64,000 nucleotides of DNA. Source: Taibaiella koreensis. Lineage in GTDB: Bacteria > Bacteroidota > Bacteroidia > Chitinophagales > Chitinophagaceae. The translations under genes and the position numbers were made by a program. This document shows positions 9,498 through 17,366 of the stretch, piece after piece (the stretch's first letter is position 1; each line of letters starts with the position of its first letter). The stretch is from assembly GCF_003545715.1 (NCBI RefSeq), contig NZ_QVNU01000007.1, forward strand, positions 310,001-374,000. Reading direction: 5' to 3'. The notes under the pieces were generated by a model. That model saw nothing but the letters and a program-made list of their open reading frames with translations, did not search any database and had not been told where the DNA came from.

Positions 9498-10502
9498 ATG
9501 GAAATAAAACAAATAGTATTGGGCAGCCAGGGTTTGGTTGTGCCGGTGGTCGGCCTGGGCTGTATGGGCATGACTGGGTTTGAAGAGGCGCATATGTATG
9601 GTCCTGCGGATGAGCAGGAAGCCATCGCGACAATCCAACGTTCGCTTGAGTTAGGCGGTAATTTTTTAGATACTGCCGATCTGTACGGACCGTTGAAGAA
9701 TGAGCAGCTGATCGCTAAAGCGATCAGTGGCAAACGAGATCAGTATATTTTGGCGAGCAAGTTTGGCTGGGAGATCGATGATCACAATAAGATAACCTGG
9801 GCCATCAATGGTAAGAAAGATTATGTAAAGAAATCTTTGGAGCGTTCGCTCATAAATCTGAATACGGATTACATCGATCTGTATTACTTGCACCGCCTGG
9901 ATAAAAATACGCCGATTGAGGAAACGGTCGAGGCGATGGCACGGCTCGTTCAAGAGGGTAAAGTGGGTTATATCGGTTTATCGGAAGTTTCGTCTGAAAC
10001 GGTTAAGCGGGCGCATGCCGTGCACCCAATCACTGCCGTACAAAGCGAGTACTCTTTGTTCGAGCGCACGGTGGAGGAACGTGGGGTTTTGACAACCTTA
10101 AAGGAACTGGGTATTGGTTTTGTAGCCTACTCACCGCTGGGCCGTGGATTCTTATCTGGACAGATCAAAAGCATCGATGACCTGCCTGAGCATGATTTCC
10201 GCAGGGCAATCCCTCGTTTCCAGGGCATACAGTTCGACAAGAATATTGAATTGGTGAAGGCTATCGAAGTAATGGCTGAAGCCAGGCATGTCACTTCTTC
10301 GCAGCTGGCCTTGGCCTGGATTATGAGCAAAGGCATTCTGCCAATCCCAGGAACGAAACGCCGGAAGTACCTGGAGCAAAACATTGAGGCAACAACTATT
10401 GTATTAACTCAAGCGGATCTATCACAACTGGAAAGCATTGTGCCCTTAGGTACGGATACCGGTGCGCCTTATGATGAGTTCAGTATGGGTTTAATTGATT
10501 AG
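9498..10502 (+). CDS. Aldo/keto reductase
   Basis: 334 aa, the usual length for the family. The catalytic tetrad is visible: Asp58 and Tyr63 in FLDTADLYG, Lys88 in LASKFG and His132 in YYLHRLD. PIPGTKR near the C-terminus is the NADP(H)-binding segment. The GLGCMGMT start is typical of the YakC/AKR13-like branch. It reduces aldehydes or ketones with NADPH in the cytoplasm; the natural substrate is unknown. The AraC-type gene begins 8 nt downstream, so the two are co-transcribed and the regulator may control the reductase in response to its substrate. Confidence 0.93.
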   Translation: MEIKQIVLGSQGLVVPVVGLGCMGMTGFEEAHMYGPADEQEAIATIQRSLELGGNFLDTADLYGPLKNEQLIAKAISGKRDQYILASKFGWEIDDHNKITWAINGKKDYVKKSLERSLINLNTDYIDLYYLHRLDKNTPIEETVEAMARLVQEGKVGYIGLSEVSSETVKRAHAVHPITAVQSEYSLFERTVEERGVLTTLKELGIGFVAYSPLGRGFLSGQIKSIDDLPEHDFRRAIPRFQGIQFDKNIELVKAIEVMAEARHVTSSQLALAWIMSKGILPIPGTKRRKYLEQNIEATTIVLTQADLSQLESIVPLGTDTGAPYDEFSMGLID

Positions 10503-10510
10503 TTTTGACT

Positions 10511-11398
10511 ATGAACGCCATTAACTCCATATCGGAATTTCACCGTTTGCTATCCTTAACCGAACCTCGCCACCCGCTGGTGAGCGTGATCAATCTGGCA
10601 GAAAGTGTTTTTTTGGAAGACGAGATATGGAAAAGTTTCGTTAACCGCTTTTATTGCGTGGCGCTCAAGCGCGAAGCCAAAGGCAAGATTAGGTACGGAC
10701 AGCAGCATTATGATTACGATAAAGGAGTATTGAGTTTTACCGCACCTAATCAGGTTCAACAACTGGACCTGCAAAATACAGAATGCGGTTCCGGCTATCT
10801 TTTGATTTTTCATCCGGACTTCTTGCTGCAGCATACGTTGGCGAACAATATTCATCACTACGGTTTTTTCGATTATGCGGTAAACGAAGCGCTGCATCTA
10901 TCAGCCGAGGAGGAAGATGACCTGATTGCTATCCTACATAAAATTGATAAGGAGTGCCAGCATATCGATAAGCATACGCAGGAGATCATTCTCACCCAGA
11001 TCGAGGGTCTGCTAAAATACTCCAACCGTTTTTATGAGCGGCAGTTTTTGACTCGTAAGAATAATAATTCAGCGCTGCTGACCAGGTTCGAGCAGCTGAT
11101 CGATGACTACTATAACAGCGACGTACAGGGTTTGCTCACCGTACAACATATTGCTGCGCAGATGAATTTGTCGCCGAATTACCTGAGTGACCTGCTTCGG
11201 GTCCATACCGGGCAAAACACACAGCAGCATATTCACGAAAAACTGATCGTCAAAGCAAAAGAAAAACTTTCCACGACTAGCCTTTCAGTCAGTGAGATCG
11301 CCTATGCCCTGGGCTTTGAGCATCCGCAGTCCTTTAGCGTGCTTTTCAAAAAGAAGACGAATTTATCGCCGCTAGCATTTCGTCAGGCCTTTAACTGA
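10511..11398 (+). CDS. AraC-family transcriptional regulator
   Basis: About 295 aa from ATG 10511; a TTG at 10505 in frame is a less likely start. The N-terminal ~170 residues form a cupin-like AraC sensor domain (KIRYGQQHYDYDKGVLSFTA, LLIFHPDFL). The C-terminal ~100 residues hold two helix-turn-helix motifs: LLTVQHIAAQMNLSPNYLSDL, then LSVSEIAYALGFEHPQSFS followed by FKKKTNLSPLAFR. It starts 8 nt after the aldo/keto reductase stop. AraC plus reductase pairs are common; a role in regulating that reductase is inferred. Confidence 0.92.
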   Translation: MNAINSISEFHRLLSLTEPRHPLVSVINLAESVFLEDEIWKSFVNRFYCVALKREAKGKIRYGQQHYDYDKGVLSFTAPNQVQQLDLQNTECGSGYLLIFHPDFLLQHTLANNIHHYGFFDYAVNEALHLSAEEEDDLIAILHKIDKECQHIDKHTQEIILTQIEGLLKYSNRFYERQFLTRKNNNSALLTRFEQLIDDYYNSDVQGLLTVQHIAAQMNLSPNYLSDLLRVHTGQNTQQHIHEKLIVKAKEKLSTTSLSVSEIAYALGFEHPQSFSVLFKKKTNLSPLAFRQAFN

Positions 11399-11601
11399 TT
11401 GTTTCGATTATTTAAGCAAGATCAAAAGTTTGGAAAAAAGTGATCTCGAATATTTGAAGAAATTAGTCAAAAATCGAAACTTAAGTCTCCTGGACGTTTA
11501 GCCTTTGGGATAATGAAATGGAAAAAATGCAAGAATGTCAGCTAGACTAAACGGGACAGTTGAAAGGTTAAACGATATAAACTATGTAATATTGAAATAA
11601 C

Positions 11602-12246
11602 ATGAATTATACATTTTTTTTTGACGATGACTTGGATGATTTGTTATCAGAAGCAAAAACAGCAAAGAAGATTGCGAATTTTGAATCATGGAATCAACCA
11701 TCGTTGAAAGTTGAAATAGAAAATTTAAGTAAGTTAGATTTTGTTCATCAAGGAATCAAGGAATACTACGAAAAAAGAAGTGACGGCTTTAAATTAGAAT
11801 GGTGGGCAAATAGAGAAAAAGGAATAGGAGGGAAAATAGCATTAGCTCAAACTAAATATTTATTTGCAGAAGATAATGGAATATACGATGAAGGAGATGA
11901 AACAGATCTCAAATATTTTCGTCCCCTTGATTATCCATCGCCGGAGACTTATGTAGGTTTCGTAATGAAGCCAGATATCGTATATAAGTCGCTTTACTAT
12001 ATGAGTACAAGTAATTATGAATTAGATAATTTGGATTTGGACTATAACGGTTACACCCAAATGGCAGTTGAAGCGCGTGTATTTAATCATTGGCAACTTG
12101 TTTTATTACATTATATGGATGGTAGCGGTATTGGTTCAGTAGAAATGGAAAATTTTAAAACTGAAATGCCTGAGATATTTCCAGATTGGACATGGGAAAA
12201 TTTTATTGCGAAGTTTGAGAATTTACGTCTTTCTAATAAAAAATAA
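11602..12246 (+). CDS. Hypothetical acidic protein in AT-rich accessory DNA
   Basis: 214 aa, no signal peptide or membrane segment, strongly acidic and rich in Tyr, Asp and Glu. Segments such as YVGFVMKPDIVYKSLYYMS and VFNHWQLVLLHYMDGSG look like a folded cytoplasmic protein, but I do not recognise the family. Base composition is clearly more AT-rich than the flanking genes, and the gene sits directly before transposase and recombinase remnants, so it was probably acquired horizontally. Size, charge and context resemble immunity proteins of polymorphic toxin systems, but no toxin gene is adjacent; that reading is speculative. Confidence 0.7.
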   Translation: MNYTFFFDDDLDDLLSEAKTAKKIANFESWNQPSLKVEIENLSKLDFVHQGIKEYYEKRSDGFKLEWWANREKGIGGKIALAQTKYLFAEDNGIYDEGDETDLKYFRPLDYPSPETYVGFVMKPDIVYKSLYYMSTSNYELDNLDLDYNGYTQMAVEARVFNHWQLVLLHYMDGSGIGSVEMENFKTEMPEIFPDWTWENFIAKFENLRLSNKK

Positions 12247-12310
12247 AATTTCAAAAAAGACAAAAGTGGAACCTTTAAGTAAGGTTTCTCTTTTTTATAG
12301 TGGTATTGCT

Positions 12311-12420
12311 TTTAGGAAAAGGATCTATTCTACTCTCCAGCAGATACAGGAAGATCTGGACGCATGGATCAATGAGTATAATACTAATCGAACACACACG
12401 GGAAAGTATAGCTTTGGCAT
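12311..12420 (+). mobile_element. Transposase 3'-end remnant (IS3/IS481 integrase type)
   Basis: The frame reads RKRIYSTLQQIQEDLDAWI followed by NEYNTNRTHTGKYSFG. This is the typical end of the rve integrase core in Bacteroidota IS3/IS481-type transposases (LDxWIxxYNxxRTHxGKYxFG). The catalytic part is absent and the sequence switches to unrelated DNA at about 12420. This is a dead fragment of about 110 bp. Confidence 0.75.
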
Positions 12421-12546
12421 AAGATTTACACCTGTAGCCAGGTCATTGATGGCCTGGTTGATCGCCCTCAGGTCATCTTCTTTTGCCTCCTCCCGCAGCA
12501 GGTAAAATGCCTTGCTTAACGGTTTTTTTTCTTCGTTCTCTTCCAT
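12421..12546 (-). pseudogene. Truncated ORF of a mobile-element pair (5' part)
   Basis: The minus strand opens with ATG 12546 and reads MEENEEKKPLSKAFYLLREE, then AKEDDLRAINQAINDLATGV, a charged helical start. The frame then runs into the transposase remnant and stops near 12325, so its original 3' end is lost. It begins 11 nt after the stop of the minus-strand ORF at 12558-12815, suggesting two genes of one former operon. Family not recognised. Confidence 0.4.
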
Positions 12547-12557
12547 TTTTATCAGAT

Positions 12558-12815
12558 TTATTGTCTTATTTTTCTTCGTTTTTTCTTCTTCCTTGCTGCT
12601 ATTTCAGTAGGTTCAGTGGGAGTGTATACGGCCGTACGGCCCATTAATGCTTCCAGCACAGAACCCATCCGGCTATTACTATTTTGCTGCTGCCCACTAT
12701 GACCTGCGTATGGCCCAGGCTGTATGTTATCCCTTTGAAAAGCGTCGTTTTGACAATGAACAGGGCGGTCAACCGGCAGCCTTCTGCTTAAAGAGTCTTG
12801 GGAGGGCCAAAATCT
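12558..12815 (-). pseudogene. Truncated basic-tail ORF, partner of the preceding fragment
   Basis: The minus strand is open for about 86 codons from 12815 to the TAA at 12558, with an internal ATG at 12668. It includes DRPVHCQNDAFQRDNIQPG, MGSVLEALMGRTAVYTPTEP and a very basic tail (ARKKKKRRKIRQ). The N-terminal part is missing. Composition and context suggest a gene of a plasmid or integrative element; I do not recognise the family. Confidence 0.35.
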
Positions 12816-13211
12816 TCACGCATCCGATGACCGGAAAGAAACCATAAGGCAAATATCGGAGCTAAAGGATAAGTTATCTTACATTAGGGAGCTACTTTCT
12901 TCCCGGCAGATCGAACCTGATGATTTCAGAGAAATGAAATCTGATTATGGCTTGAAGCTGGATCGTCTCGAAGCAAAGCTGAATGGGTTGAACCACGAAA
13001 ATATCAATATCAAAGACTTGCTGGAAACCGGTATGGATAACCTCTTAAAGCTGGATTCTATATATGAAGGGGCCGATATGGAAAAGAAGCGGGCAGTCAT
13101 TGGTTCGATGTTCCCGGAAAAATTGCATTTTGAAAACAACAGGCTTCGAACCGGAAGGGTTAATGAGTTTGTGCAATATATCTACCAGATAGAGAGCAAA
13201 ATAGGCGGAAA

Positions 13212-13249
13212 TAAAAAAGGACAAAATGGAATCGCTTCCATTTTGTCCT
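13212..13249 (-). terminator. Intrinsic terminator on the minus strand
   Basis: A perfect 14-bp stem (13218-13231 with 13236-13249, tetraloop) is followed on the minus strand by TTTTTTATTT. It lies just past the extra copy of the tRNA-Pro 3' end, the place expected for a terminator of that tRNA before an insertion moved it away. Confidence 0.7.
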
Positions 13250-13254
13250 CTCAA

Positions 13255-13271
13255 GTCGGGAAGACAGGATT
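13255..13271 (-). repeat. Extra copy of the tRNA-Pro 3' end (candidate attachment site)
   Basis: These 17 bases are identical to 13420-13436, which cover the last 16 bases of tRNA-Pro plus one flanking base, in the same orientation. Similarity stops abruptly at 13272 rather than fading. The serine-recombinase tail ends here. Read as an att-type direct repeat left by integration at the tRNA gene. Confidence 0.6.
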
Positions 13272-13383
13272 ATTTACATGATCCTAAAGGTGGAAGTCCA
13301 AAAGAAATAAAGCTTGCTACGCTGCTTTTTTCTTTTGTCCCTTCTGTTCGAAAACAAGTTTTCTGCCATTCGTGTCAAAAGAA

Positions 13384-13412
13384 AAAGCCCTCCGCATTGC
13401 GGAGAGCTTTAT
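13384..13412 (-). terminator. Intrinsic terminator of the tRNA operon
   Basis: The stem AAAGC(C)CTCCGC / GCGGAG(A)GCTTT has an ATT loop. Read on the minus strand it is followed by TTTTTCTTTT. It lies directly downstream of tRNA-Pro. Confidence 0.75.
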
Positions 13413-13420
13413 TTCTTTTG

Positions 13421-13494
13421 TCGGGAAGACAGGATTCGAACCTGCGACCCCCTGGTCCCAAACCAGGTGCGCTACCGGCCTGCGCTACTTCCCG
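13421..13494 (-). tRNA. tRNA-Pro (TGG)
   Basis: 74 nt, minus strand. The acceptor stem pairs CGGGAAG with CTTCCCG, with discriminator A. The anticodon arm CCTGG-TTTGGGA-CCAGG gives anticodon TGG, and the T arm contains GGTTCGAATCC. CCA is not encoded. It is the second gene of a tRNA-Ser/tRNA-Pro unit, and its last 16 bases are duplicated at 13256-13271. Confidence 0.97.
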
Positions 13495-13535
13495 TAACCG
13501 GTTCATAAACCGAAAACCTATAAAAAGATCTTCAG

Positions 13536-13624
13536 CGGTGAGGGGGGGATTCGAACCCCCGGTACAGTTTAACCCGTACGGCAGTTTAGCAAACTACTGA
13601 TTTCAGCCACTCATCCACCTCACC
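13536..13624 (-). tRNA. tRNA-Ser (GCT)
   Basis: 89 nt, minus strand, class II length with a variable arm. The acceptor stem pairs GGTGAGG with CCTCACC. The anticodon loop TTGCTAA gives GCT, and the T arm contains GGTTCGAATCC. It lies 41 nt upstream of tRNA-Pro, so both are probably on one transcript. Confidence 0.95.
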
Positions 13625-13741
13625 ATTAAGTTTAAGAACTGGTTTCCTTCGTTAAAGGAGTGCAAAGGTAATGTCTGGAGTTCGAATGGCGAAATTATTT
13701 TTTGAAATTTTCATAATTATTTTTTCGCCATCGCTGTGCTC

Positions 13742-15220
13742 CTACATGGCCGCCAGCTGCACTTTCTGCTGGATTTCAAGCAACTTCTCGCGGTAGGATT
13801 GATCGGTCTCCATCAGGTTTTCTACAGTCTGGCAGGAGTGAATAACCGTAGTGTGATCTTTGCCGGTAAAGTGCTCCCCAATCGTCTTCAACGAGCTACG
13901 GGTAAACTTCTTGGCAAAGTACATCGTGATCTGGCGCGCCTGCACGATCTCCCTTTTACGGGTCTTCGTCAACAGGTCGTTGTAAGGCACGTTATAGAAG
14001 TTGCAGACCATCTTCTGGATATCGTCGATGCTCAGTTCTTTGAAAGAGGCCTTCACAAAGTTCTTGAGCACGCGCTTGGCCAGCTCCAGGTCAATTTCTT
14101 TCTTATTCAGAGTAGCCTGTGCAAACAAGGAGATGACGGTACCTTCAAGGTCACGCACGTTGTTCTGCACATTGTAGGCTACATACTGCACTACTTCTTC
14201 GGGTATCTCCAGGCCTTCGTTGCGCATCTTCATCTCCAGTATTGCCTTGCGGGTATCGTAGTCGGGCGCCTGTATCTCGGCGTGCAATCCCCAGCGGAAG
14301 CGGCTCAGCAGGCGTTCCGGCATGCCTTCCAGGTCTTTGGGCGGCGTATCGCTGCTCAGCACGATCTGTTTACCGTTTTGATGCAGGTGGTTGAAGATAT
14401 TGAAGAATACATCCTGTGTCTTGGTCGCACTTACCAGCAGGTGAATATCGTCGAGCAGCAGCACATCGATCAGCTGATAGAAGTGTATGAAATCGTTCAC
14501 CTCCTGGTTCTTCGAGTGATCGATGAACTGGTTGATGAACTTCTCGGTGCTCACATACAATACCGATTTGTTGGGATGCTGGCGGCGGATCTCGTTACCG
14601 ATAGCCTGCATCAGGTGCGTCTTGCCGCAGCCGGTGCTGCCGAAGATCATCAGCGGGTTAAAGGCCGTTGCGCCGGGCTTTTGGGCAATGTGCACACCGG
14701 CAGTGCGTGCGAGGCGGTTGCATTCGCCTTCTATATAATTTTCAAAGGTAAGGTTGGGATTCAGCTGCGGATCGATCTGCACCCGCTTCATACCCGGTAT
14801 TACGAACGGATTCTTGATCTTCTGCGGATCATCCATTACATAATCCAGGTTCACAAAGTTATTCTCTTTGGCGTTTTTGGGATGCGCGCTGCCCGGTAGC
14901 TGCATGGTTGCAGGCTGCTGGCGTTGCTGCGCCGAAGCTTCCATCTGGATCCGGTATTCCAGTCTCCCTTCTCTGCCCAGTATACGTTTGATCGTTTTGC
15001 CCAACAGTTCTACATAATGCTCTTCCAGCCACTCGTAAAAGAACTGGCTGGGCACCTGTATGGTCAGAATGTTGTTGGTAAGGGCAGCAGCTTTGATGGG
15101 TTCAAACCAGGTTTGAAAGGCACGCCAGTTGACGTTATCTTTGATAATGCCAAGACATTTGTCCCATGCCGCTACTGCGTCAAGATTAGAAGTAGAGTTG
15201 TTGGATTGGGATGGAGTCAT
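13742..15220 (-). CDS. dnaA: Chromosomal replication initiator protein DnaA
   Basis: 492 aa. Domain I spans about 15-90 (WRAFQTWFEPIKAAAL) and is followed by a Gln/Pro-rich linker. The AAA+ domain has Walker A GSTGCGKT at about 194-201, Walker B LLLDDIHLL, and sensor/arginine-finger segments (PERLLSRFRWGLHAEI). Domain IV ends with the DnaA signature HFTGKDHTTVIHSC, which reads the DnaA box. It binds oriC and opens it in an ATP-dependent way. It is transcribed alone, away from the tRNAs. I found no cluster of TTATCCACA-type boxes next to it, so oriC is not assigned here. Confidence 0.98.
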   Translation of the reverse strand: MTPSQSNNSTSNLDAVAAWDKCLGIIKDNVNWRAFQTWFEPIKAAALTNNILTIQVPSQFFYEWLEEHYVELLGKTIKRILGREGRLEYRIQMEASAQQRQQPATMQLPGSAHPKNAKENNFVNLDYVMDDPQKIKNPFVIPGMKRVQIDPQLNPNLTFENYIEGECNRLARTAGVHIAQKPGATAFNPLMIFGSTGCGKTHLMQAIGNEIRRQHPNKSVLYVSTEKFINQFIDHSKNQEVNDFIHFYQLIDVLLLDDIHLLVSATKTQDVFFNIFNHLHQNGKQIVLSSDTPPKDLEGMPERLLSRFRWGLHAEIQAPDYDTRKAILEMKMRNEGLEIPEEVVQYVAYNVQNNVRDLEGTVISLFAQATLNKKEIDLELAKRVLKNFVKASFKELSIDDIQKMVCNFYNVPYNDLLTKTRKREIVQARQITMYFAKKFTRSSLKTIGEHFTGKDHTTVIHSCQTVENLMETDQSYREKLLEIQQKVQLAAM

Positions 15221-15480
15221 TTAGTTAGCCAAATATATTTTTCCTGTTTTCAAATGTAATTTTTTTTCTACAGTCGACAAGGCGCTCTTTCGATTATTTT
15301 CAATAATCAAAAATCAGTCCGTTTTTTTAATCTTTTTTCTTAATGAATTCTCAAAAAATCAGTAATAACAGGAGCGTCTTTTTGTGCGTTCGTAGCGTGT
15401 GCTGCGGTCCGAAAAACCAGGTCCCTTTTTTCTTTAGCGGGACGACGAAATTCTCAACATTTTGTTGAAAAAAAAAATCC
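15221..15480. promoter_or_regulatory. dnaA upstream region with an AT-rich dyad
   Basis: This 260-base AT-rich gap precedes dnaA. It contains the inverted repeat GATTATT-TTC-AATAATC at 15292-15308 and TCAACA-TTT-TGTTGA at 15453-15467. Either could be a protein-binding dyad; no canonical DnaA boxes are seen. Confidence 0.35.
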
Positions 15481-16413
15481 TCAACCTATTGTTTGTTTCC
15501 TTAGAATTACAGTTTGGGCATTGGTGAGTTTGGTATTTTTTTTGCTGTCAAATGTGAAGTCTAATTTTCCCAGGCGAATACCTGCCCATCCCACCTGGTT
15601 AACGATAACATCGCGGCCAGCCTTGTTTTTGATAAGGGTCGGTTCGTCAAGAAAAGTATGTGTATGCCCCCCTATAATGAGGTCTATATGCTCCGTTTCC
15701 CGTGCAAGGATACAGTCGCTTACCTTGTTTCCGGTATATTGGTAGCCGAGGTGCGACAGGCATACGACCATATCGCAGCCTTTTTTCTTTTTTAGCTTTT
15801 CGCTTAGCTCCTGTGCAATGGGCAAAGGATCGTGGTACCAGGTCCTGCCATAGGCTTCTTTGGGTACCAATCCCCATAGCTGTATACCCAGTCCGAATAC
15901 CCCTATTTTCAGGTCTCCTTTCCTGAATATCTGGTACGGTTTTGTTTTGCCTTCCAGCTCGGTATGATTGAAGTTGTAATTAGCTATCAGCACAGGAAAA
16001 TTAGCATGCGGCAGCTGCTGCGCGAAGCCCGCTACACCAGCGTCGAAATCGTGATTACCCATGGTACAGGCATCATAACCCATCATCGACATGGCCTTGA
16101 TCTCCGGTTCTCCCTTGTACAAATTGAAATAAGGCGTGCCCTGGAAAATATCGCCGGCGTCGAACAGCAATACGTGCTGTTCCTCCTTCCTGACCTGCTC
16201 GATAAGCGCAGCCCTGGCGGCGATACCACCCAATCCCTGGAACTTTGAACCGTCCATAGGAAAAGGGTCGAGCCGGCTGTGCACATCGTTGGTGTGCAAG
16301 ATCGTAAGCCTGGTGGTTTCCGCTGCGGCCAAAGCCCCGAAAGGGAATCCCCCGGCGAGCAATAAGCCGCTGCCCAGGGCTGTTTGCTTCAGGAATGCTC
16401 TTCTATTCTGCAT
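15481..16413 (-). CDS. Metallophosphatase half of a split 5'-nucleotidase
   Basis: About 310 aa from ATG 16413; an upstream in-frame start at 16437 is less likely because the signal begins at MQNRRAFLKQTALG. That segment looks like a Tat signal with a lipobox-free AAAE end. Calcineurin-type phosphoesterase motifs follow in order: LHTNDVHSRLDP, LFDAGDIFQGTP, TMGNHDFD, CLSHLGY and IIGGHTHTFLD, carrying the Asp/His/Asn ligands of the two-metal site. The usual C-terminal substrate-binding domain is absent; it is encoded by the upstream gene, whose last codons overlap this start by 11 bases. Predicted to hydrolyse extracytoplasmic nucleotides, supplying nucleoside and phosphate. Confidence 0.9.
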   Translation of the reverse strand: MQNRRAFLKQTALGSGLLLAGGFPFGALAAAETTRLTILHTNDVHSRLDPFPMDGSKFQGLGGIAARAALIEQVRKEEQHVLLFDAGDIFQGTPYFNLYKGEPEIKAMSMMGYDACTMGNHDFDAGVAGFAQQLPHANFPVLIANYNFNHTELEGKTKPYQIFRKGDLKIGVFGLGIQLWGLVPKEAYGRTWYHDPLPIAQELSEKLKKKKGCDMVVCLSHLGYQYTGNKVSDCILARETEHIDLIIGGHTHTFLDEPTLIKNKAGRDVIVNQVGWAGIRLGKLDFTFDSKKNTKLTNAQTVILRKQTIG

Positions 16414-17152
16414 AGCTGATTCTTTTTTCCAGAACAATATTCAGTTTGGCGCCTTTGCTGTTCAGCTCCGAAAGGTAGTCGATCAGCATATCTCTGATGA
16501 ATATGTTATAATAGGTTTTTTTACAATCGACTAGGAAGTCGCAGTTGTCGCCGCCATTGGCCAGGTAATCCGATAGTGCGGTATGATAGACCAGTTGCTC
16601 ATTAAGCGGCTCGCCCTGTATACGTATATCGACGGCTTTCTTAGCCTTGATGCGGAAGCTGATACCCGCTACAGGCCAGCCGCCCCAGGCCGCGATATGA
16701 TCACAAAAGATACGCATGACCTTGCCCGGTATCTCTACGATCGTCAGCTTATTGTCAAAAGGCATCATCTCGTAAAGTTTGCCTTTGGTTACCGATCCCG
16801 GGCTGAGATAGGGTATACGGATACCGCCATAGTTAAGAATAGAGACCTGGACGCTGCGATCGGAACGCAAAGCCAGCGCCATCTGCGCATCGGCCATAAA
16901 GTTGCCCATGGTACACTCCGGTTGTGCCTTTGATAAGGGTACCTCGCTGTAGCCCACAAGCACATTCATAGCCGTGTCCATGCTTTTCTTGTAGGGAAGC
17001 AGCATTTGCGCCATGCGGTCATCTTTGCGCAGGGTAGTGTCGATCACGGTATACGAGGTATGGTACTGGCTTACCTGTTTCCGCGAAACGGCGCAGGAAG
17101 CCAGAAGCAGCAGGGAAAGTTGCGGAATAAAACGACGCAGGGAAAGTATCAT
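16403..17152 (-). CDS. 5'-nucleotidase C-terminal (substrate-binding) domain lipoprotein
   Basis: 249 aa. The lipobox LLASC sits near residues 17-21 (Cys21), so this is probably an outer-membrane-anchored lipoprotein. The rest is a 5_nucleotid_C domain: ECTMGNFMADAQ, VSILNYGGIRIPY, GKLYEMMPFDNKL and the late YLANGGDNCDF, which in UshA-like enzymes form the nucleoside-binding pocket. It has no phosphoesterase motifs. Its stop codon lies inside the next gene, which encodes the metal-binding half, so the two are translationally coupled and should work together. Confidence 0.88.
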   Translation of the reverse strand: MILSLRRFIPQLSLLLLASCAVSRKQVSQYHTSYTVIDTTLRKDDRMAQMLLPYKKSMDTAMNVLVGYSEVPLSKAQPECTMGNFMADAQMALALRSDRSVQVSILNYGGIRIPYLSPGSVTKGKLYEMMPFDNKLTIVEIPGKVMRIFCDHIAAWGGWPVAGISFRIKAKKAVDIRIQGEPLNEQLVYHTALSDYLANGGDNCDFLVDCKKTYYNIFIRDMLIDYLSELNSKGAKLNIVLEKRISYAE

Positions 17153-17366
17153 GTGGCAGCCGGGTCTGAAGGCAAAATTAAGTTACTCGTTCCTGAAAGT
17201 GGTTAATAGAACATTAAATTCGAAAGCCTTGATACAAGCGCGCTCCGGGCCCCTTGCCAGCAGGCATCTATAGGGAAAAATCCTGTATAAAAAATAGATG
17301 ATACACCCTTCGTCAGTCAGGTAATACACTGGTTGTGCTTCAGGGAAATCCGGATAAAGAGCCGTA

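Larger units (their letters stand above)
12830..13281 (+). pseudogene. C-terminal remnant of a large serine recombinase
   Basis: The frame is open from before 12850 to a stop at 13281. It reads a coiled-coil segment (ETIRQISELKDKLSYIRELL, LDRLEAKLNGLNHENINIKD) and then LLKLDSIYEGADMEKKRAVI, GSMFPEKLHFENNRLRTGRV, NEFVQYIYQIESK. This order matches the C-terminus of Bacteroidota large serine site-specific recombinases (KIY..GxxExKRxxIGSxFPEKLxF...RTxRxNE). The catalytic resolvase domain and zinc ribbon are missing. The 3' end of the frame runs through a hairpin and into the tRNA-Pro-like att sequence at 13255-13271. Confidence 0.7.

Noticed and set aside
12206-12505. 99-aa plus ORF as one gene
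   Set aside because: A chimera of non-coding DNA, the transposase tail and the reverse of a minus-strand ORF.
13226-13600. ORFs reading SGRQDSNLRPPGPKPG and EDRIRTCDPLVPNQ
   Set aside because: Well-known false translations across tRNA genes; the tRNAs explain this DNA.
13736-14899. 387-aa plus-strand ORF opposite dnaA
   Set aside because: Mirror frame of the dnaA coding sequence; no family features and dnaA is complete.
15221-15480. Origin of replication next to dnaA
   Set aside because: AT-rich with dyads, but no DnaA-box cluster; strand-skew analysis would be needed.
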